A stretch of 64,000 nucleotides of DNA from Propioniciclava soli (GCF_014858005.1 NZ_JACYOT010000011.1:121345-185344); one strand, 5' to 3'; shown: positions 17,058 to 28,305, counted from the first letter of the stretch. Notes: generated by a model not told the origin, from the letters alone. A program made the numbers and translations.

Positions 17058-17573
17058 GTGGCCACCATGGTGTTGACGGTGATCGGTGAGGATCGCCCCG
17101 GGCTCGTCCAGACGCTGGCGGACGTCGTGACCGCCCACGGCGGCAACTGGGAACGCAGCCGCATGACCGAACTCGCCGGCCTATTCGCCGGCATCGTCGT
17201 GATCGAGGCGCCGGACGACCGCGGCGAGGCATTCCGCGGTGCGCTGCACGAGCTGGGCGGGGTGCTGCACGTCGGCGTCCACCACGCCCCGGGCCGCTCG
17301 GACGCCCCCACCGGGCAGGTCATCACGCTCGAGCTGCTCGGCAACGACCGCGCGGGCATCGTCAAGGAGGTCGCCGCGGTGTTCAGCCGCCATGGCGTCA
17401 GCATCGACGAGCTCACCACCGACACCCGGGAGGCCCCCATGGCCGGCGGCGTCCTGTTCGAGGCACGACTGGTCGCGCCCCTCTCGGACGCCACGGATCT
17501 GGACGCCCTCCGCGCCGACCTCGAGCGGCTCGCCGACGAACTGATGGTGGACATCACCCTGGCGGCGTCGTAG
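17058..17573 (+). CDS. GcvR-like double-ACT-domain protein
   Basis: A 171-aa cytosolic protein made of two ACT domains: residues 1 to about 80 (MVLTVIGEDRPGLVQTLADVV) and 90-170 (VITLELLGNDRAGIVKEVAAVFSRHGVSIDEL). This is the layout of the glycine-cleavage regulator GcvR and related amino-acid sensors. It has no DNA-binding domain, so any regulatory effect would be through a partner protein. It is transcribed divergently from the MFS gene and sits close to serB, which also has ACT domains. An amino-acid sensing role is plausible but not proven by context. Confidence 0.75.
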   Translation: MATMVLTVIGEDRPGLVQTLADVVTAHGGNWERSRMTELAGLFAGIVVIEAPDDRGEAFRGALHELGGVLHVGVHHAPGRSDAPTGQVITLELLGNDRAGIVKEVAAVFSRHGVSIDELTTDTREAPMAGGVLFEARLVAPLSDATDLDALRADLERLADELMVDITLAAS

Positions 17574-17601
17574 GTCGAGGTTTCCCGGCCGACGGGTCAC
17601 T

Positions 17602-17720
17602 TCGCTCCCCGCGCATCGCGGGGCTCTTCCTGCACGAAGGGCGCCGCTAGGGCCGGGGAGCGAGGTCATTTCGGACGGGGAGCAGCGCTACGCCCGAGGA
17701 GCACTGCCACGCCCGGGGAG
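17602..17720. repeat. Small phased repeat cluster with central hairpin
   Basis: CCCCGCG-CAT-CGCGGGG (17607-17623) is a perfect 7-bp hairpin. To its left is CGCTCCCC; to its right the complementary core CCGGGGAGC or a variant starts at 17653, 17675, 17694 and 17713, spaced 22, 19 and 19 bp. The design recalls the arrays at 8521 and 48673 but with a different core. It fills the gap between the GcvR-like gene and the P-loop kinase. Confidence 0.6.
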
Positions 17721-17798
17721 CGAGGTGGCCCGGTCGCGGCCCACCCTGGGACGGCCCACCCGACAGCGGCCCGCACCACGAGGGCCCTGCCGGTTCCC

Positions 17799-17804
17799 TA
17801 TGCT
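17799..17804 (+). promoter_or_regulatory. Leaderless -10 box for the P-loop kinase gene
   Basis: TATGCT, then 6 nt, then ATG 17811. Confidence 0.6.
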
Positions 17805-17810
17805 CGCGTC

Positions 17811-18362
17811 ATGCCTCTCGCCACCGCCGCCGACGTCGTGGCCGCCCGGCGGATCTTGGTCTACGGCGTCAGCGGTGCGGGCAAATCGACCCTTGCCAAG
17901 CAGCTCGGCGAGGCGCTGGCCCTACCCGTCCACCTCGTCGATGACGAGATCGGCTGGCTCCCCGGCTGGGTGGAACGGCCGGTCGGCGAGCAGCGGGCGA
18001 TCGCGTCCGTCTTGGCGGCGGAGGACGCCTGGGTCCTCGACTCCGCCTATGGGAAGTGGATCGACATGGTCTGGGAGCGCACCGAAGTGGTCGTCGCCCT
18101 CGACTACCCCCGCTGGCTCAGCCTGGGACGCCTCCTGCTCAGGTCGGTCGCAAGGGCCAGCGACCGCCGGCCCATCTGCAACGGCAACACCGAGAGCTTC
18201 CGGCAGCTGTTCAGCCGCGACTCGCTGATCCTGTGGCATTTCCGATCGTTCCCACGGAAACGGGCCCGCATGCGGGCGTGGGCGGCGGCGTCCGCCGGGC
18301 CGAAGGTATTTCTGGCCCACCGGCCTCGCGACGTCGAACACTTGCTGGACTCCGCCCGCTGA
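17811..18362 (+). CDS. P-loop kinase-like ATPase (adenylate-kinase/FlaR-like)
   Basis: A 183-aa P-loop protein. GVSGAGKST at 19-27 is the Walker A; the surrounding ILVYGVSGAGKSTLAKQLGEAL, HLVDDEIGWLPGW and the later RARMRAW basic helix match the small adenylate-kinase-related proteins annotated as FlaR or DNA topology modulation protein. These probably phosphorylate a small molecule, but the substrate is unknown. Convergent with the APH-like gene at 18428. The start is fixed by the leaderless box at 17799. Confidence 0.75.
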   Translation: MPLATAADVVAARRILVYGVSGAGKSTLAKQLGEALALPVHLVDDEIGWLPGWVERPVGEQRAIASVLAAEDAWVLDSAYGKWIDMVWERTEVVVALDYPRWLSLGRLLLRSVARASDRRPICNGNTESFRQLFSRDSLILWHFRSFPRKRARMRAWAAASAGPKVFLAHRPRDVEHLLDSAR

Positions 18363-18427
18363 GCCCCAGCTTGAACCAAGCAGACCGAGCCAAGCAGCCC
18401 GAAGTGGGGCCCATCACCAGGGACAGA

Positions 18428-19168
18428 TCAGCGCAGCAGCGTCGACAGGAACGCGGCGTCGGCGGTGTAGTTGTCCGCGTCGTCGACCAGGGCGTCGTCC
18501 TTACGGGCGAGCCCGATGGAGTGGGTGAGCGCCGCGAGGTCTTCGAGGCGGGCCACCATCGTGCCCAGCAGCTCGGGCACGCTGGCGTCGGAGCCGTAGG
18601 CGTCCATCAGGGTCTGCAACCGGGCGGCCAGGTCGATCTTGAACGCCGGTGCCGCCGGATTCTCCTCGCGCATCAGGGGCACGAGGCGGTAGGCGAGGTA
18701 CGCCAGATCCCACAGCCGTGGGCCGGGGGCGGCGAAGTCCCAGTCGATGACGCCCACCAGCTCGGAGTTCTTGAACACCATGTTGTAGGGCGCGAAGTCG
18801 TTGTGGCAGATCACCTCGGCCGGTTTGCGGCCCGCGACGCGCCAGCGGGCCTCGGGGTCGGTGTAGTCGGCCGTGGCATCGTGCAGCTCGCGCAACCACT
18901 GGCCGGCGCGCACCAGCGTCTCCTCCGAATACACCCAGTCGGGCATCGGGTAGGTCGGCACCTTGCCCTTGAGGTAGGCCAGCGCCTCGCGGCCGTCCTT
19001 CGTCCAGCCGAGCGGCTCGGGGGCCCACTCGACACCCTGCTCGCGAATGTGCGCCAGCAGGCGCTGGACGGTGGGCGTCCACGGCCCGGCCTCGCGCAAC
19101 ACCTGGTCGCCGCGGCGGGAGACGGGCGTCATGTTGCCGCCCTCGAGTGGCTTCTCCGGCTTCGCCAT
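18428..19168 (-). CDS. Aminoglycoside-phosphotransferase-like kinase
   Basis: A 246-aa member of the APH/choline-kinase superfamily. The catalytic loop reads VICHNDFAPYNMVF and the metal-binding motif VIDWDFAAPGPRLWDLAYL. The N-terminal lobe is shortened, and the nucleotide-binding Lys is harder to place. Such actinobacterial proteins usually phosphorylate small metabolites rather than antibiotics, and nothing here points to resistance. The gene has its own leaderless promoter and is divergent from the Ser/Thr kinase gene (71-bp gap). Confidence 0.8.
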   Translation of the reverse strand: MAKPEKPLEGGNMTPVSRRGDQVLREAGPWTPTVQRLLAHIREQGVEWAPEPLGWTKDGREALAYLKGKVPTYPMPDWVYSEETLVRAGQWLRELHDATADYTDPEARWRVAGRKPAEVICHNDFAPYNMVFKNSELVGVIDWDFAAPGPRLWDLAYLAYRLVPLMREENPAAPAFKIDLAARLQTLMDAYGSDASVPELLGTMVARLEDLAALTHSIGLARKDDALVDDADNYTADAAFLSTLLR

Positions 19169-19175
19169 GCCCCCG

Positions 19176-19181
19176 AGCCTA
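19176..19181 (-). promoter_or_regulatory. Leaderless -10 box for the APH-like gene
   Basis: Minus-strand TAGGCT, 7 nt before the ATG ending at 19168. Confidence 0.55.
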
Positions 19182-19227
19182 CCGGCCGGACGCCTCCCGC
19201 ACCGCCACTCCTCAGCAGGGGCTTGCG

Positions 19228-19233
19228 TACCAT
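19228..19233 (+). promoter_or_regulatory. Leaderless -10 box for the Ser/Thr kinase gene
   Basis: TACCAT, then 6 nt (GGCCCC), then ATG 19240. Confidence 0.5.
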
Positions 19234-19239
19234 GGCCCC

Positions 19240-20847
19240 ATGCGCGAAGGGGATGTGGTCGGGGACCGCTACCGCCTCGGCGCGCCCCTGGGCCGCGGCG
19301 CGATGGGCCAGGTGTTCCGCGCCCACGACGACCGGCTCGACCGCGACGTCGCCGTCAAGGTCGTCGACCTCAGCGCCGCGACGGATCCCGATGTCGCCGA
19401 TCGGTTCCACCGCGAGGCCATCGCTACCGCCCGCCTCAACCACCCCAACATCGTCACGATCTTCGACGCCGACACCGAGGGTCAGACCGCCTTCCTCGTC
19501 ATGGAGCTGCTGCCAGGGCGTCCGCTGTCGCAGGTGATCCGCGAGAACGGCCCCCTACCGCTCGCGGACGCCATCCGCATCGCCGGCGAGGTCGCGCGGG
19601 CGCTCGTCGCCACCCACCGCATCGGCGTGGTCCACCGCGACATCAAGCCCGCCAACATCATGATGGACGCCCGGTCGGTCAAACTGCTCGACTTCGGCAT
19701 CGCCCAGATCTCCCTGGACGCCAGCGCCGCGCTCACGCGCCCGGCCACCACGCTGGGCACCGCGGCGTACATGTCGCCGGAGCAGGCCCGCGGGGAGCGG
19801 GCGACGGCGGCGTCCGACGTGTACGCCCTCGGTGGGGTGTTGATGGCGATGCTGACCGGCCAGCCGGCCTTCCCCGGCGACCACGCCGTCGCCGTGCTCC
19901 ACCGCCAGATCAACGATCCGGTGCCGTGGGTGCGGCAGCGGCGTCCCGACGTGCCCGCGACCGTGGACGACCTCGTCCACCGCATGCTCGCCAAGAACCC
20001 CGAGGCCCGGCCCCACACCACCGAGGTCGTCACCGCCCTGCAACACCTGGCGCGCAACCTGCCGGACCCCCGCCGTCCGGCCCCGCCCGCCCCGCCGACC
20101 GCGGTCGCGTCCCGGCCCATCGACGCACCCGGGGTGACCGCCGTCATGCCGGCGGACGCCGCCGCGCGGGCGAGTGCCCCGCCGCCGCCCTGGCAGGCGC
20201 CACCGCCGGGCCAGATGGCGGAGCCGGCCTCGATGCAGCAGGCAAGCCGCGCCGGCGGGGGCCAGCCGATGGCACTCCCGCCCGGCCAGCGGAGCCCCGC
20301 GCGGCGCGGCCCGCTCGGGCGGGTGGCCGTGTGGTTGGTGGTCATCATCGTGGCGTTGCTGGTGCTCGCTGTGGTGTGGGCGCTGGGAACCTCCGTGTTC
20401 GGCGTCGCCACCCCGGCCAACCCCCCGTCCCCCACGCCAGCCGCGTCCTCGACCACCGAGCCGACGCCGGCAAGTCCCACCACCAGCGCGCCGGCGCCGA
20501 CGTCAGTGCCCACCCTCATTCCGGTACCCCTGCCGTCGATCTCCCTGCCCTCGGTGACGCTGCCCTCGGTCAACGAGGCCGCGCTCTCCGCTGCCCTCCA
20601 GGGTGTCGACGCGGCGCTGACCAGCATCGACGCCTCCCGCTCGGACGGGGCGCGCGACGCCCAAGCCGATCTGCGGGAGCAGTGGGCGGACGTCACGGCG
20701 AACAGCGACGATCACGCTGCCACCGTCGCGGCGGTCAGCGACTTCCGTGAGTCCTTGGGCGAGTACACCGAGGAGGGTGACGTCACCGCGGTCGAGTCCC
20801 AGCTGATTGGTGTCGCCGTGGGCCTGGTGGAGGCCGCGCTCAGGTGA
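19240..20847 (+). CDS. Membrane Ser/Thr protein kinase (PknB-type kinase domain)
   Basis: A 535-aa signalling kinase. Residues 8 to about 270 are a Hanks-type kinase domain: LGRGAMGQVF (Gly loop), DVAVKVVDL (ATP-binding Lys), HRIGVVHRDIKPANIM (catalytic loop), LDFGIAQI (Mg Asp), GTAAYMSPEQARG (activation segment). A Pro/Ala-rich cytosolic linker follows, then one transmembrane helix (about 361-384, VAVWLVVIIVALLVLAVVW). The extracellular C-terminus of about 150 residues has a Pro/Ser/Thr stalk and a small helical domain without PASTA repeats, so the signal is not a classic muropeptide. Start fixed by the leaderless box at 19228. Confidence 0.92.
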   Translation: MREGDVVGDRYRLGAPLGRGAMGQVFRAHDDRLDRDVAVKVVDLSAATDPDVADRFHREAIATARLNHPNIVTIFDADTEGQTAFLVMELLPGRPLSQVIRENGPLPLADAIRIAGEVARALVATHRIGVVHRDIKPANIMMDARSVKLLDFGIAQISLDASAALTRPATTLGTAAYMSPEQARGERATAASDVYALGGVLMAMLTGQPAFPGDHAVAVLHRQINDPVPWVRQRRPDVPATVDDLVHRMLAKNPEARPHTTEVVTALQHLARNLPDPRRPAPPAPPTAVASRPIDAPGVTAVMPADAAARASAPPPPWQAPPPGQMAEPASMQQASRAGGGQPMALPPGQRSPARRGPLGRVAVWLVVIIVALLVLAVVWALGTSVFGVATPANPPSPTPAASSTTEPTPASPTTSAPAPTSVPTLIPVPLPSISLPSVTLPSVNEAALSAALQGVDAALTSIDASRSDGARDAQADLREQWADVTANSDDHAATVAAVSDFRESLGEYTEEGDVTAVESQLIGVAVGLVEAALR

Positions 20848-20852
20848 GAGCC

Positions 20853-20886
20853 CTGCCCCGGGCCGGCGAGCTCTGCCTCGGGTCGG
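20853..20886. repeat. Two-unit 20-bp repeat after the kinase gene
   Basis: CTGCCCCGGGCCGG at 20853-20866 is repeated as CTGCCTCGGGTCGG at 20873-20886, exactly 20 bp apart. It is a minimal example of the 20-bp spacing seen in the larger intergenic arrays. Confidence 0.4.
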
Positions 20887-20935
20887 TGCGCGCGGGTCGT
20901 GACCAGGCCGGCGGCGTCCGGATCGCCGTCACGAC

Positions 20936-20941
20936 TACGGT
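20936..20941 (+). promoter_or_regulatory. Leaderless -10 box for the M3 peptidase gene
   Basis: TACGGT, then 6 nt (GGGGCC), then ATG 20948. Confidence 0.6.
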
Positions 20942-20947
20942 GGGGCC

Positions 20948-22942
20948 ATGACGCTTGACGCCGCGCACCCACTCGCCGAACGCTCGGTGCTGCCCTACCA
21001 GTTGCCTGACTTTGCCCGGCTGACCGCCGAGCACTACCGCACCGCCATCGAGGCCGGCATGGCCGAGCAGCTCGAAGCGCTGGCCGAGCTGGCCGGCAAC
21101 GCCGAGCCCGCCACGGTCGAGAACGTGCTGCACGCCTGGGAGCGCTCCGGGGAGTTGCTCGAACGGGCGCTGCTGCCCCTCGGCGCGGTGAAGGCGGCCA
21201 ACACCGACGACGCGCTGGACGCGGTCTACTCCGACGCCGCCCCGCGGCTGGCCGAGCACCGCGACGCGATCTTCCTGGACGCGGCGCTGCACGGCCGTCT
21301 CACCGAGCTGGTGACCCGGGCCGAGGCCGGCGAGGTGACCCTTGATGCTGAGGACGCCTGGGCGCTCGGGGAGCTGCTGCGCGCGTTCGACCGGAGTGGC
21401 GTCGCGCTCGACCCGGACGCCCAACAGCGGCTGCGGGAACTCAACACCCGGCTCGCCCAGCTGGGGGCCCGGTTCGAGGACGCGAACCGCCGCGCCCGGG
21501 TCGCCGGGGCCGTCGTCGTCACCGACCGCGCCGAGCTTGATGGGCTCAGCGACGACGAGATCGACGGCCTCGCCACCGAGGACGGCACGTGGCGCATCGA
21601 GCTCGTCAACACCACCCAGCAACCCCTCCTGGCGCGCCTGCACCAACGCGGGCTGCGGCAGCGCATCTTCGAGGCGTCGGCGTCCCGCGGGCTCGACGGG
21701 CCGCACGACACTCGCCAGATCATCGTCGACATCGCCCGGGCCCGCGCCGAGAAGGCGCAGCTGCTCGGGTACGAGCACTTCGCGGCGCTGGTGGCGGAGG
21801 CCAACTGCGCCAAGACCTCGGACGCGGTCAACGCCCTGATGGGGCCGCTCGGGCCGGCCGCCAAGGCACAGGCGGAGGCGGACGCCGCGACGCTGGCGTC
21901 CCGCCTGGCCGAGATCGACCCCGATGCGACGCTCGCGCCGTGGGACTGGGCGTACCTGGCCGAACTCGTCCGCCGCGAGACCACGGCGTTCGACGAGGCC
22001 GACGTCCGCCAGTTCCTCCGGGTGGACGCCGTTCTCGAGGCCACATACGCCGCGGCGCACGACCTCTACGGCATCACGTTCACCCGGCGGGACGACCTTG
22101 TCGGCCACACGCCGCAGGCCGAGGTGTACGAGATCCACGATGCCGACGGCACACCGGTCGGGTTGTTCGTCATGGATTTCTGGGCGCGTCCGAACAAGGA
22201 GGGCGGCGCCTGGATGAACTCGTTGGTGAACCAGAACCACCTCACCCGGCAGCTGCCCGTCGTCACCAACAACTGCAACTACACCCCGTCCTCGACGACC
22301 ATCACGTGGGACGGCGTCATCACGATGTTCCACGAGTTCGGCCACGCCCTGCACGGGCTGTTCGCCGACAGCCGGTACGCGAGCCATTCCGGCACGTCGA
22401 CGCCGCGCGACTTCGTGGAGTTCCCCTCCCAGGTCAACGAGCACTGGGCGTGGCAGCCCGGCCGGGTGTTGCCCGCGGAGTGGCTGGCGAAGCTGACCGA
22501 GGCGAAGGCGTTCAACCAGGGGTTCGGCACGCTGGAGCTCATGGCGGCCACGCTGCTCGACCAGTCCTGGCACCAGACCCCGCTGGACGCGCTGCCCACC
22601 TCCGCCGACGAGGTCGAGGCCTTCGAGCGTCGCGCGCTGGAACGCTGGGGCGTCGACCACGCCCTGGTGCCGCCGCGCTACCGGTCGACGTACTTCAGCC
22701 ACATCTGGGGCTCGGGGTACGCGGCGGGTTACTACGGCTACAAGTGGTCCGAGGTGATGGACGCCGACGCCGTGGCCTGGTTCGAGGAGAACGGTGGCGG
22801 CACCCGCGAGAACGGCGACCACTTCCGCCGCACGCTGCTCGCGCCCGGTGGTTCGGTGGACGCTCTGGAGACCTATCGGACCTTCCGGGGCCGTGACCCG
22901 GAGGTCGAGCCGCTGCTGACCCGGCTGGGCATCACCCTCTGA
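20948..22942 (+). CDS. M3 family zinc metallopeptidase (peptidyl-dipeptidase Dcp/oligopeptidase type)
   Basis: A 664-aa cytosolic oligopeptidase with no signal peptide. The zinc site HEFGHALHGL starts at about residue 462, with the third ligand expected in the downstream helix (NEHWAWQPGRVL and following). The C-terminal SHIWGSGYAAGYYGYKWSEVMDADAV is the strongly conserved M3 substrate-binding block. The length and the DFVEFPSQVNEHW region fit peptidyl-dipeptidase Dcp or oligopeptidase A, which degrade short peptides from protein turnover. Convergent with the urea transporter gene. Confidence 0.92.
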   Translation: MTLDAAHPLAERSVLPYQLPDFARLTAEHYRTAIEAGMAEQLEALAELAGNAEPATVENVLHAWERSGELLERALLPLGAVKAANTDDALDAVYSDAAPRLAEHRDAIFLDAALHGRLTELVTRAEAGEVTLDAEDAWALGELLRAFDRSGVALDPDAQQRLRELNTRLAQLGARFEDANRRARVAGAVVVTDRAELDGLSDDEIDGLATEDGTWRIELVNTTQQPLLARLHQRGLRQRIFEASASRGLDGPHDTRQIIVDIARARAEKAQLLGYEHFAALVAEANCAKTSDAVNALMGPLGPAAKAQAEADAATLASRLAEIDPDATLAPWDWAYLAELVRRETTAFDEADVRQFLRVDAVLEATYAAAHDLYGITFTRRDDLVGHTPQAEVYEIHDADGTPVGLFVMDFWARPNKEGGAWMNSLVNQNHLTRQLPVVTNNCNYTPSSTTITWDGVITMFHEFGHALHGLFADSRYASHSGTSTPRDFVEFPSQVNEHWAWQPGRVLPAEWLAKLTEAKAFNQGFGTLELMAATLLDQSWHQTPLDALPTSADEVEAFERRALERWGVDHALVPPRYRSTYFSHIWGSGYAAGYYGYKWSEVMDADAVAWFEENGGGTRENGDHFRRTLLAPGGSVDALETYRTFRGRDPEVEPLLTRLGITL

Positions 22943-22988
22943 GGGTCACCGGTCTGTCAGCGGGGAGCAACCCCCGCCGCGCTGCGCG

Positions 22989-23873
22989 TCAGGATCCGGA
23001 GCGCCGGGTGAGGAGCAGGAACACCCACGTGGTGAGGATGAACGGCCAGGTGTAGACCGGGATCGGCGTCAGGGCGAGCCCGACCGAGACCACCCACGTC
23101 ACCGCCGCCCCGGCGGCGGCCCAGCCCCAGGCCCGCGCGCCGGGGGTGAGGAACACGGCACCGAGAGCGATGGCCGTCAGGACGGGGGAGAACCCCGCCA
23201 GCCCGGCGGCGACCACCGCCGGCGGCGTCCCGGTGAGCAGCGCCAGGCCGAGGCCGATGGCTGAACCCACCGCGGCGGCGGCTCCGACCCGCCAGCCGGC
23301 CAGGCAGAGCCCGACCAGCATGACGAGGCCGGCCCAGGCGTTCTCGACGAGGACGACCTGGGAGATGCCGGAGAGCCAGCCGGTGCCGATCTCGAGCAGG
23401 CCGCCGCCGGTCGCGGCGTCGTAGGAGGTGGCCGGCACGAACGTGCGCACGACCAGGAGCGTCAGCCCCGCAACCACGCAGAACGGGGCGGTGAGCACGG
23501 GCAGGCCGAGCGGGGCCAGCGCCCGGGCCAGCCAGGCGCCCACGGCCGGGCAGGCGGCTGCACCCAGCACCGTCGCGAGCGCGGCCGGCCAGAGCGCCCC
23601 GTCGAACGTCACCCACGCGGCGCAGCCCACGAGCGCGCCGTTGTACCCGTCGAGGCCCTGGTGGCGGTCGTCGGCGGAGAGCCCGAGTGCGGCGGCGCTG
23701 ACGGTTTGGACGGCCGTGCCGAGCAGCGCGAGCAGCGCCATCAGCGGGCTGGCGAGCGCGACGCCGAGCAGGATCAGCGCACCGGTGAGCAGGTTCGGCT
23801 GCAGATAGATCTGACCCACGCCGCGGCCGAGCACGGTGACGGGGCGGGGCAGTCGGTCGGCGAGATCGTTCAC
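22989..23873 (-). CDS. Urea transporter, UT family
   Basis: A 294-aa integral membrane protein of about ten helices. The duplicated urea-transporter halves are visible: LGVALASPLMALLALLGTAVQT with GLDGYNGALVGCAAWV in the first, and LLEIGTGWLSGISQVVLVENAWAGL plus GLAGFSPVLTAIALG in the second (NGAL and FSPVLTA mark the urea pore). The GTG start follows ureD by 68 bp on the same strand, making this the last gene of the urease operon, where it would let in external urea. Confidence 0.9.
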   Translation of the reverse strand: MNDLADRLPRPVTVLGRGVGQIYLQPNLLTGALILLGVALASPLMALLALLGTAVQTVSAAALGLSADDRHQGLDGYNGALVGCAAWVTFDGALWPAALATVLGAAACPAVGAWLARALAPLGLPVLTAPFCVVAGLTLLVVRTFVPATSYDAATGGGLLEIGTGWLSGISQVVLVENAWAGLVMLVGLCLAGWRVGAAAAVGSAIGLGLALLTGTPPAVVAAGLAGFSPVLTAIALGAVFLTPGARAWGWAAAGAAVTWVVSVGLALTPIPVYTWPFILTTWVFLLLTRRSGS

Positions 23874-23941
23874 GGCGGTTCTCCTGGGGGGACGGGATCG
23901 GGACGCGCTGGGTCAGGATGGGCGGCGGCAAGCCGAGGGAA

Positions 23942-24763
23942 TCAGTACTTGCGGAGCGTCGGCGGCGTGCCGCGCAGCAGGGTCAGCACCGCGGTGAGCC
24001 ATCTCGTCACGGTGTCGGTGTCGCGCCCGAGCAGGCGGACGCTCAGGCCCGGGCAACCCAGGCGCGAGACCCCCCACCGGACGCCGTCGGCGTCGGCGAG
24101 CAGGGCGGCGACGGCGTCCACGCGGGCCTGGTCGAGGCTGGGGGCCACGGCGAGCAGCGTGCCGACGTGGCTGAAGCCCTCCAGCGCGCCGATGACCCCG
24201 TCGTGCGGGGCGAGCACGAGGTTGTCGAGCGCGGTCAATCGCCCGGCCACCACCACCTCGGTGCGGCTGCGGACGTGCTCGTAGCGGAACGGCCGGCCGT
24301 CGGGGGACCAGCCGGGTGTCACCACCTCGGTGGCGACGAACGTGGCGTCGGCGGTCATCTCCACGCGGCAGCTCTGGTCGTAGCGGGCGTCGGCGTAGGC
24401 GATGACCTGGTCGGGCACGAGTTCGAGGCGGGCGCCGGCGTCCAGCACCACCTCGGTGTGCTGGGTGGCTCGGGCGTGCGGCGTCCGATAGATCCGCGTG
24501 GCCGACTGGGTCGTGACCAGGGCGGACGCCCCCGCGCCCACCTCGAAGCGCTGTTCGTAGGCGTCGCCACCGAGATACCCGCCGCCGGGGTTCACCACCA
24601 CGGCCGTGACCTGACCCTCAGGTTCGAGGTAGAGCGGCCGCAGCACGCGCAGCGACCCGTCGTGGCGCTGGCCGGTCACCACGGTCCGGTCACCCCGCCT
24701 CTCGGCGCGCAGGCTGATCTGGCCGGTCAGGGTCGGCGGAGGGAGGACGGGCGCCGCCGTCAT
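23942..24763 (-). CDS. ureD: Urease accessory protein UreD
   Basis: A 273-aa chaperone that, with UreF and UreG, delivers nickel to apo-urease. Family blocks seen are [25 protein letters not shown] near residue 55, [11 protein letters not shown], and the [13 protein letters not shown] region. Its ATG overlaps the ureG stop by four bases, so the two are co-translated. The normal length suggests a functional copy. Confidence 0.93.
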   Translation of the reverse strand: MTAAPVLPPPTLTGQISLRAERRGDRTVVTGQRHDGSLRVLRPLYLEPEGQVTAVVVNPGGGYLGGDAYEQRFEVGAGASALVTTQSATRIYRTPHARATQHTEVVLDAGARLELVPDQVIAYADARYDQSCRVEMTADATFVATEVVTPGWSPDGRPFRYEHVRSRTEVVVAGRLTALDNLVLAPHDGVIGALEGFSHVGTLLAVAPSLDQARVDAVAALLADADGVRWGVSRLGCPGLSVRLLGRDTDTVTRWLTAVLTLLRGTPPTLRKY

Positions 24764-25383
24764 GCGAGATCGAGCAGCAGCACGTCGTGGCGCAGCCAGG
24801 TCAGGACGCCGTCGAGCCCCTCGTCGGTGCGTAGGTTGGTGAAACAGAACGGACGCGCGCCGCGAAAGACCTTCGAATCGGCCTCCATCACCGCAAGGTC
24901 GGCGCCCACATGGGGGGCGAGGTCGGTCTTGTTGATGACGAACAGGTCGGAGCGGATCATGCCCTGCCCCGCCTTGCGCGGGATCTTCTCGCCCTGCGCG
25001 ACGTCGATGATGTAGATGGAGAAATCGACGAGCTCGGGGGAGAAGGTGGCCGACAGGTTGTCGCCGCCGGATTCGACGAACACCAGCTCGAGGTCGGGGT
25101 GGCGGGCCACGAGGTCGGCGATGGCGGTCTCGTTCATCGAGGTGTCCTCGCGGATCGCCGTGTGGGGGCAGCCGCCCGTCTCGAGGCCGACGATGCGGTC
25201 GACCGGCAGCACGCCCGTGGCGGCGAGGATCTTGGCGTCCTCGATCGTGTAGATGTCGTTGGTGACGGCGGCCATCGAGATCTCGTCGGCCATCGCGGCG
25301 GCGATCCGCTCGATGAGGGCGGTCTTGCCGGCGCCGACGGGGCCGCCGACGCCGACGCGCACGGGTCCTCGGGAGGTGGGCAT
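24760..25383 (-). CDS. ureG: Urease accessory GTPase UreG
   Basis: A 207-aa SIMIBI GTPase that powers nickel insertion. P-loop GGPVGAGKT is at 13-21, with [13 protein letters not shown], the nickel-binding motif Cys-Pro-His in [33 protein letters not shown] and the guanine-specificity motif NKTD all present. There is no His-rich N-terminus, so nickel storage is not a role here. Spaced 13 bp after ureF with a ribosome binding site in the gap. Confidence 0.96.
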   Translation of the reverse strand: MPTSRGPVRVGVGGPVGAGKTALIERIAAAMADEISMAAVTNDIYTIEDAKILAATGVLPVDRIVGLETGGCPHTAIREDTSMNETAIADLVARHPDLELVFVESGGDNLSATFSPELVDFSIYIIDVAQGEKIPRKAGQGMIRSDLFVINKTDLAPHVGADLAVMEADSKVFRGARPFCFTNLRTDEGLDGVLTWLRHDVLLLDLA

Positions 25384-25396
25384 CTGGCTCTTCCTT

Positions 25397-26119
25397 TCAG
25401 CTCATGAACATGCGGGCGCGTTGGCGTTCGTGCCGCATCTGGGCGATCTCCAGGCCGGGCGCGACCGCGCCGAGCGCCTCGATCGGCAGCGTGGCGGCGG
25501 TGGCGACGGCCTCCGCGATTCGGGGTTGGACGTGGGCGAGGATGCGCTGGCCGGCGTCCGCGCCCAGCGGGATCGCACGGACGGCGTTCTGCGTCAGCGA
25601 CGTGACCGCCGCGTGCAGCACCAGGGCCACGACGGTGGACGCCGGCGCTCCCAACCCGCGGCCGACCAGCGCGGTCGCGACGGCCGGATGGCCGGCGGCC
25701 AGGCCGGCCTCGATGCGCTCGGCGTAGGCGCACAACCAGGGGGACGGGTGGTTGGCGGCGGCGATCGCGACGGTGCGGCGTCCGAGGTGGGCGGACGCCT
25801 CGCGCACCTGCCGGGGGAGCGCCTGGGCGCGGAGCAGATCGTCGACGCGCCAAATGGTGGTGAGGTCCGGCGCCGTCATCACCAGGTGGGCGGCCAGGGC
25901 GTCGGTGGGCGTCAACTGCTCGCGGACGTAGGCGTCGAGCCAGGCGGCGCAGGTGTCGGTGTCGGTCACGACGCCCTCGCTGACGTAGGTCTCCAGGCCG
26001 AAGGAGTGGCTGAAGGCGCCGGTCGGGAGCGCGGAATCGGCGAATTGCAGCAGGGGCAGCAGGTACGCGGGGAGTGCGTCGCTGGGCGCGTGGGACGCGT
26101 CAGTGGGTGTGCTCTGCAT
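25397..26119 (-). CDS. ureF: Urease accessory protein UreF
   Basis: A 240-aa helical protein that acts as the gating partner of UreG in urease maturation. [24 protein letters not shown] near the N-terminus is the UreF signature, and the C-terminus shows the [20 protein letters not shown] block. Its start lies inside the ureE coding region (20-bp overlap), which couples their translation. Confidence 0.92.
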   Translation of the reverse strand: MQSTPTDASHAPSDALPAYLLPLLQFADSALPTGAFSHSFGLETYVSEGVVTDTDTCAAWLDAYVREQLTPTDALAAHLVMTAPDLTTIWRVDDLLRAQALPRQVREASAHLGRRTVAIAAANHPSPWLCAYAERIEAGLAAGHPAVATALVGRGLGAPASTVVALVLHAAVTSLTQNAVRAIPLGADAGQRILAHVQPRIAEAVATAATLPIEALGAVAPGLEIAQMRHERQRARMFMS

Positions 26120-26585
26120 GTCGGAACGGCACCTCCATCACGCGCTCGACGCGGGCATACGGCGTCCCGGCGTGGTCGCAGAACGCAGCGACCGTGTGGT
26201 CGTCGGCCACCACCATGACTCCTTGTGCGGTGTCGAGGCCCTCGACGCTCAGGTGGGTGAAGAATTGCGCGGGCAGGTGGCGATTGCCGAGGCCGTGAGC
26301 CACGCGCAGCGCCTCGACGACGTCGCGGGGGGCGATGACGATGACCTGCTGGGAGGCCACGGCGACGGTGACGACGTTGTGCTCTTCCCGCAGCAGGATG
26401 TCCCCGTCGCGGAGGTCGGTGGCGGCGTCCAGACGCAGGCCCAGCTCGCGGCCGTGATCGGTGCGGACGCGCTGGATGCGCTTGGTGAGATCGGCCGAGG
26501 CGAGCTCCACGTGTTCCACGTGAAGCATCGCCCGCTCGGCCTCGGACAGGTCGGCGAGATTGCCGACGATCTCGGTGACGATCAC
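26100..26585 (-). CDS. ureE: Urease accessory nickel chaperone UreE
   Basis: A 161-aa protein. GTG 26585 was chosen over longer in-frame extensions, which run into ureC and look unnatural (Thr/Arg/Ser-rich). The N-terminal peptide-binding domain and the metal-binding core (LGNRHLPAQFF with the conserved nickel His, DHAGTPYARVERVMEVPF) are present. The C-terminus ends in RHAEHTH, only a small His patch rather than the long His tail of some UreE proteins. Follows ureC by 7 bp. Confidence 0.9.
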   Translation of the reverse strand: MIVTEIVGNLADLSEAERAMLHVEHVELASADLTKRIQRVRTDHGRELGLRLDAATDLRDGDILLREEHNVVTVAVASQQVIVIAPRDVVEALRVAHGLGNRHLPAQFFTHLSVEGLDTAQGVMVVADDHTVAAFCDHAGTPYARVERVMEVPFRHAEHTH

Positions 26586-26592
26586 GGCGTCC

Positions 26593-28305
<1,713 letters not shown>

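Noticed and set aside
16893..17138. N-terminal extension of the MFS protein
   Set aside because: Arg/His/Pro-rich, overlaps the divergent gene and its promoter, unlike transporter N-termini.
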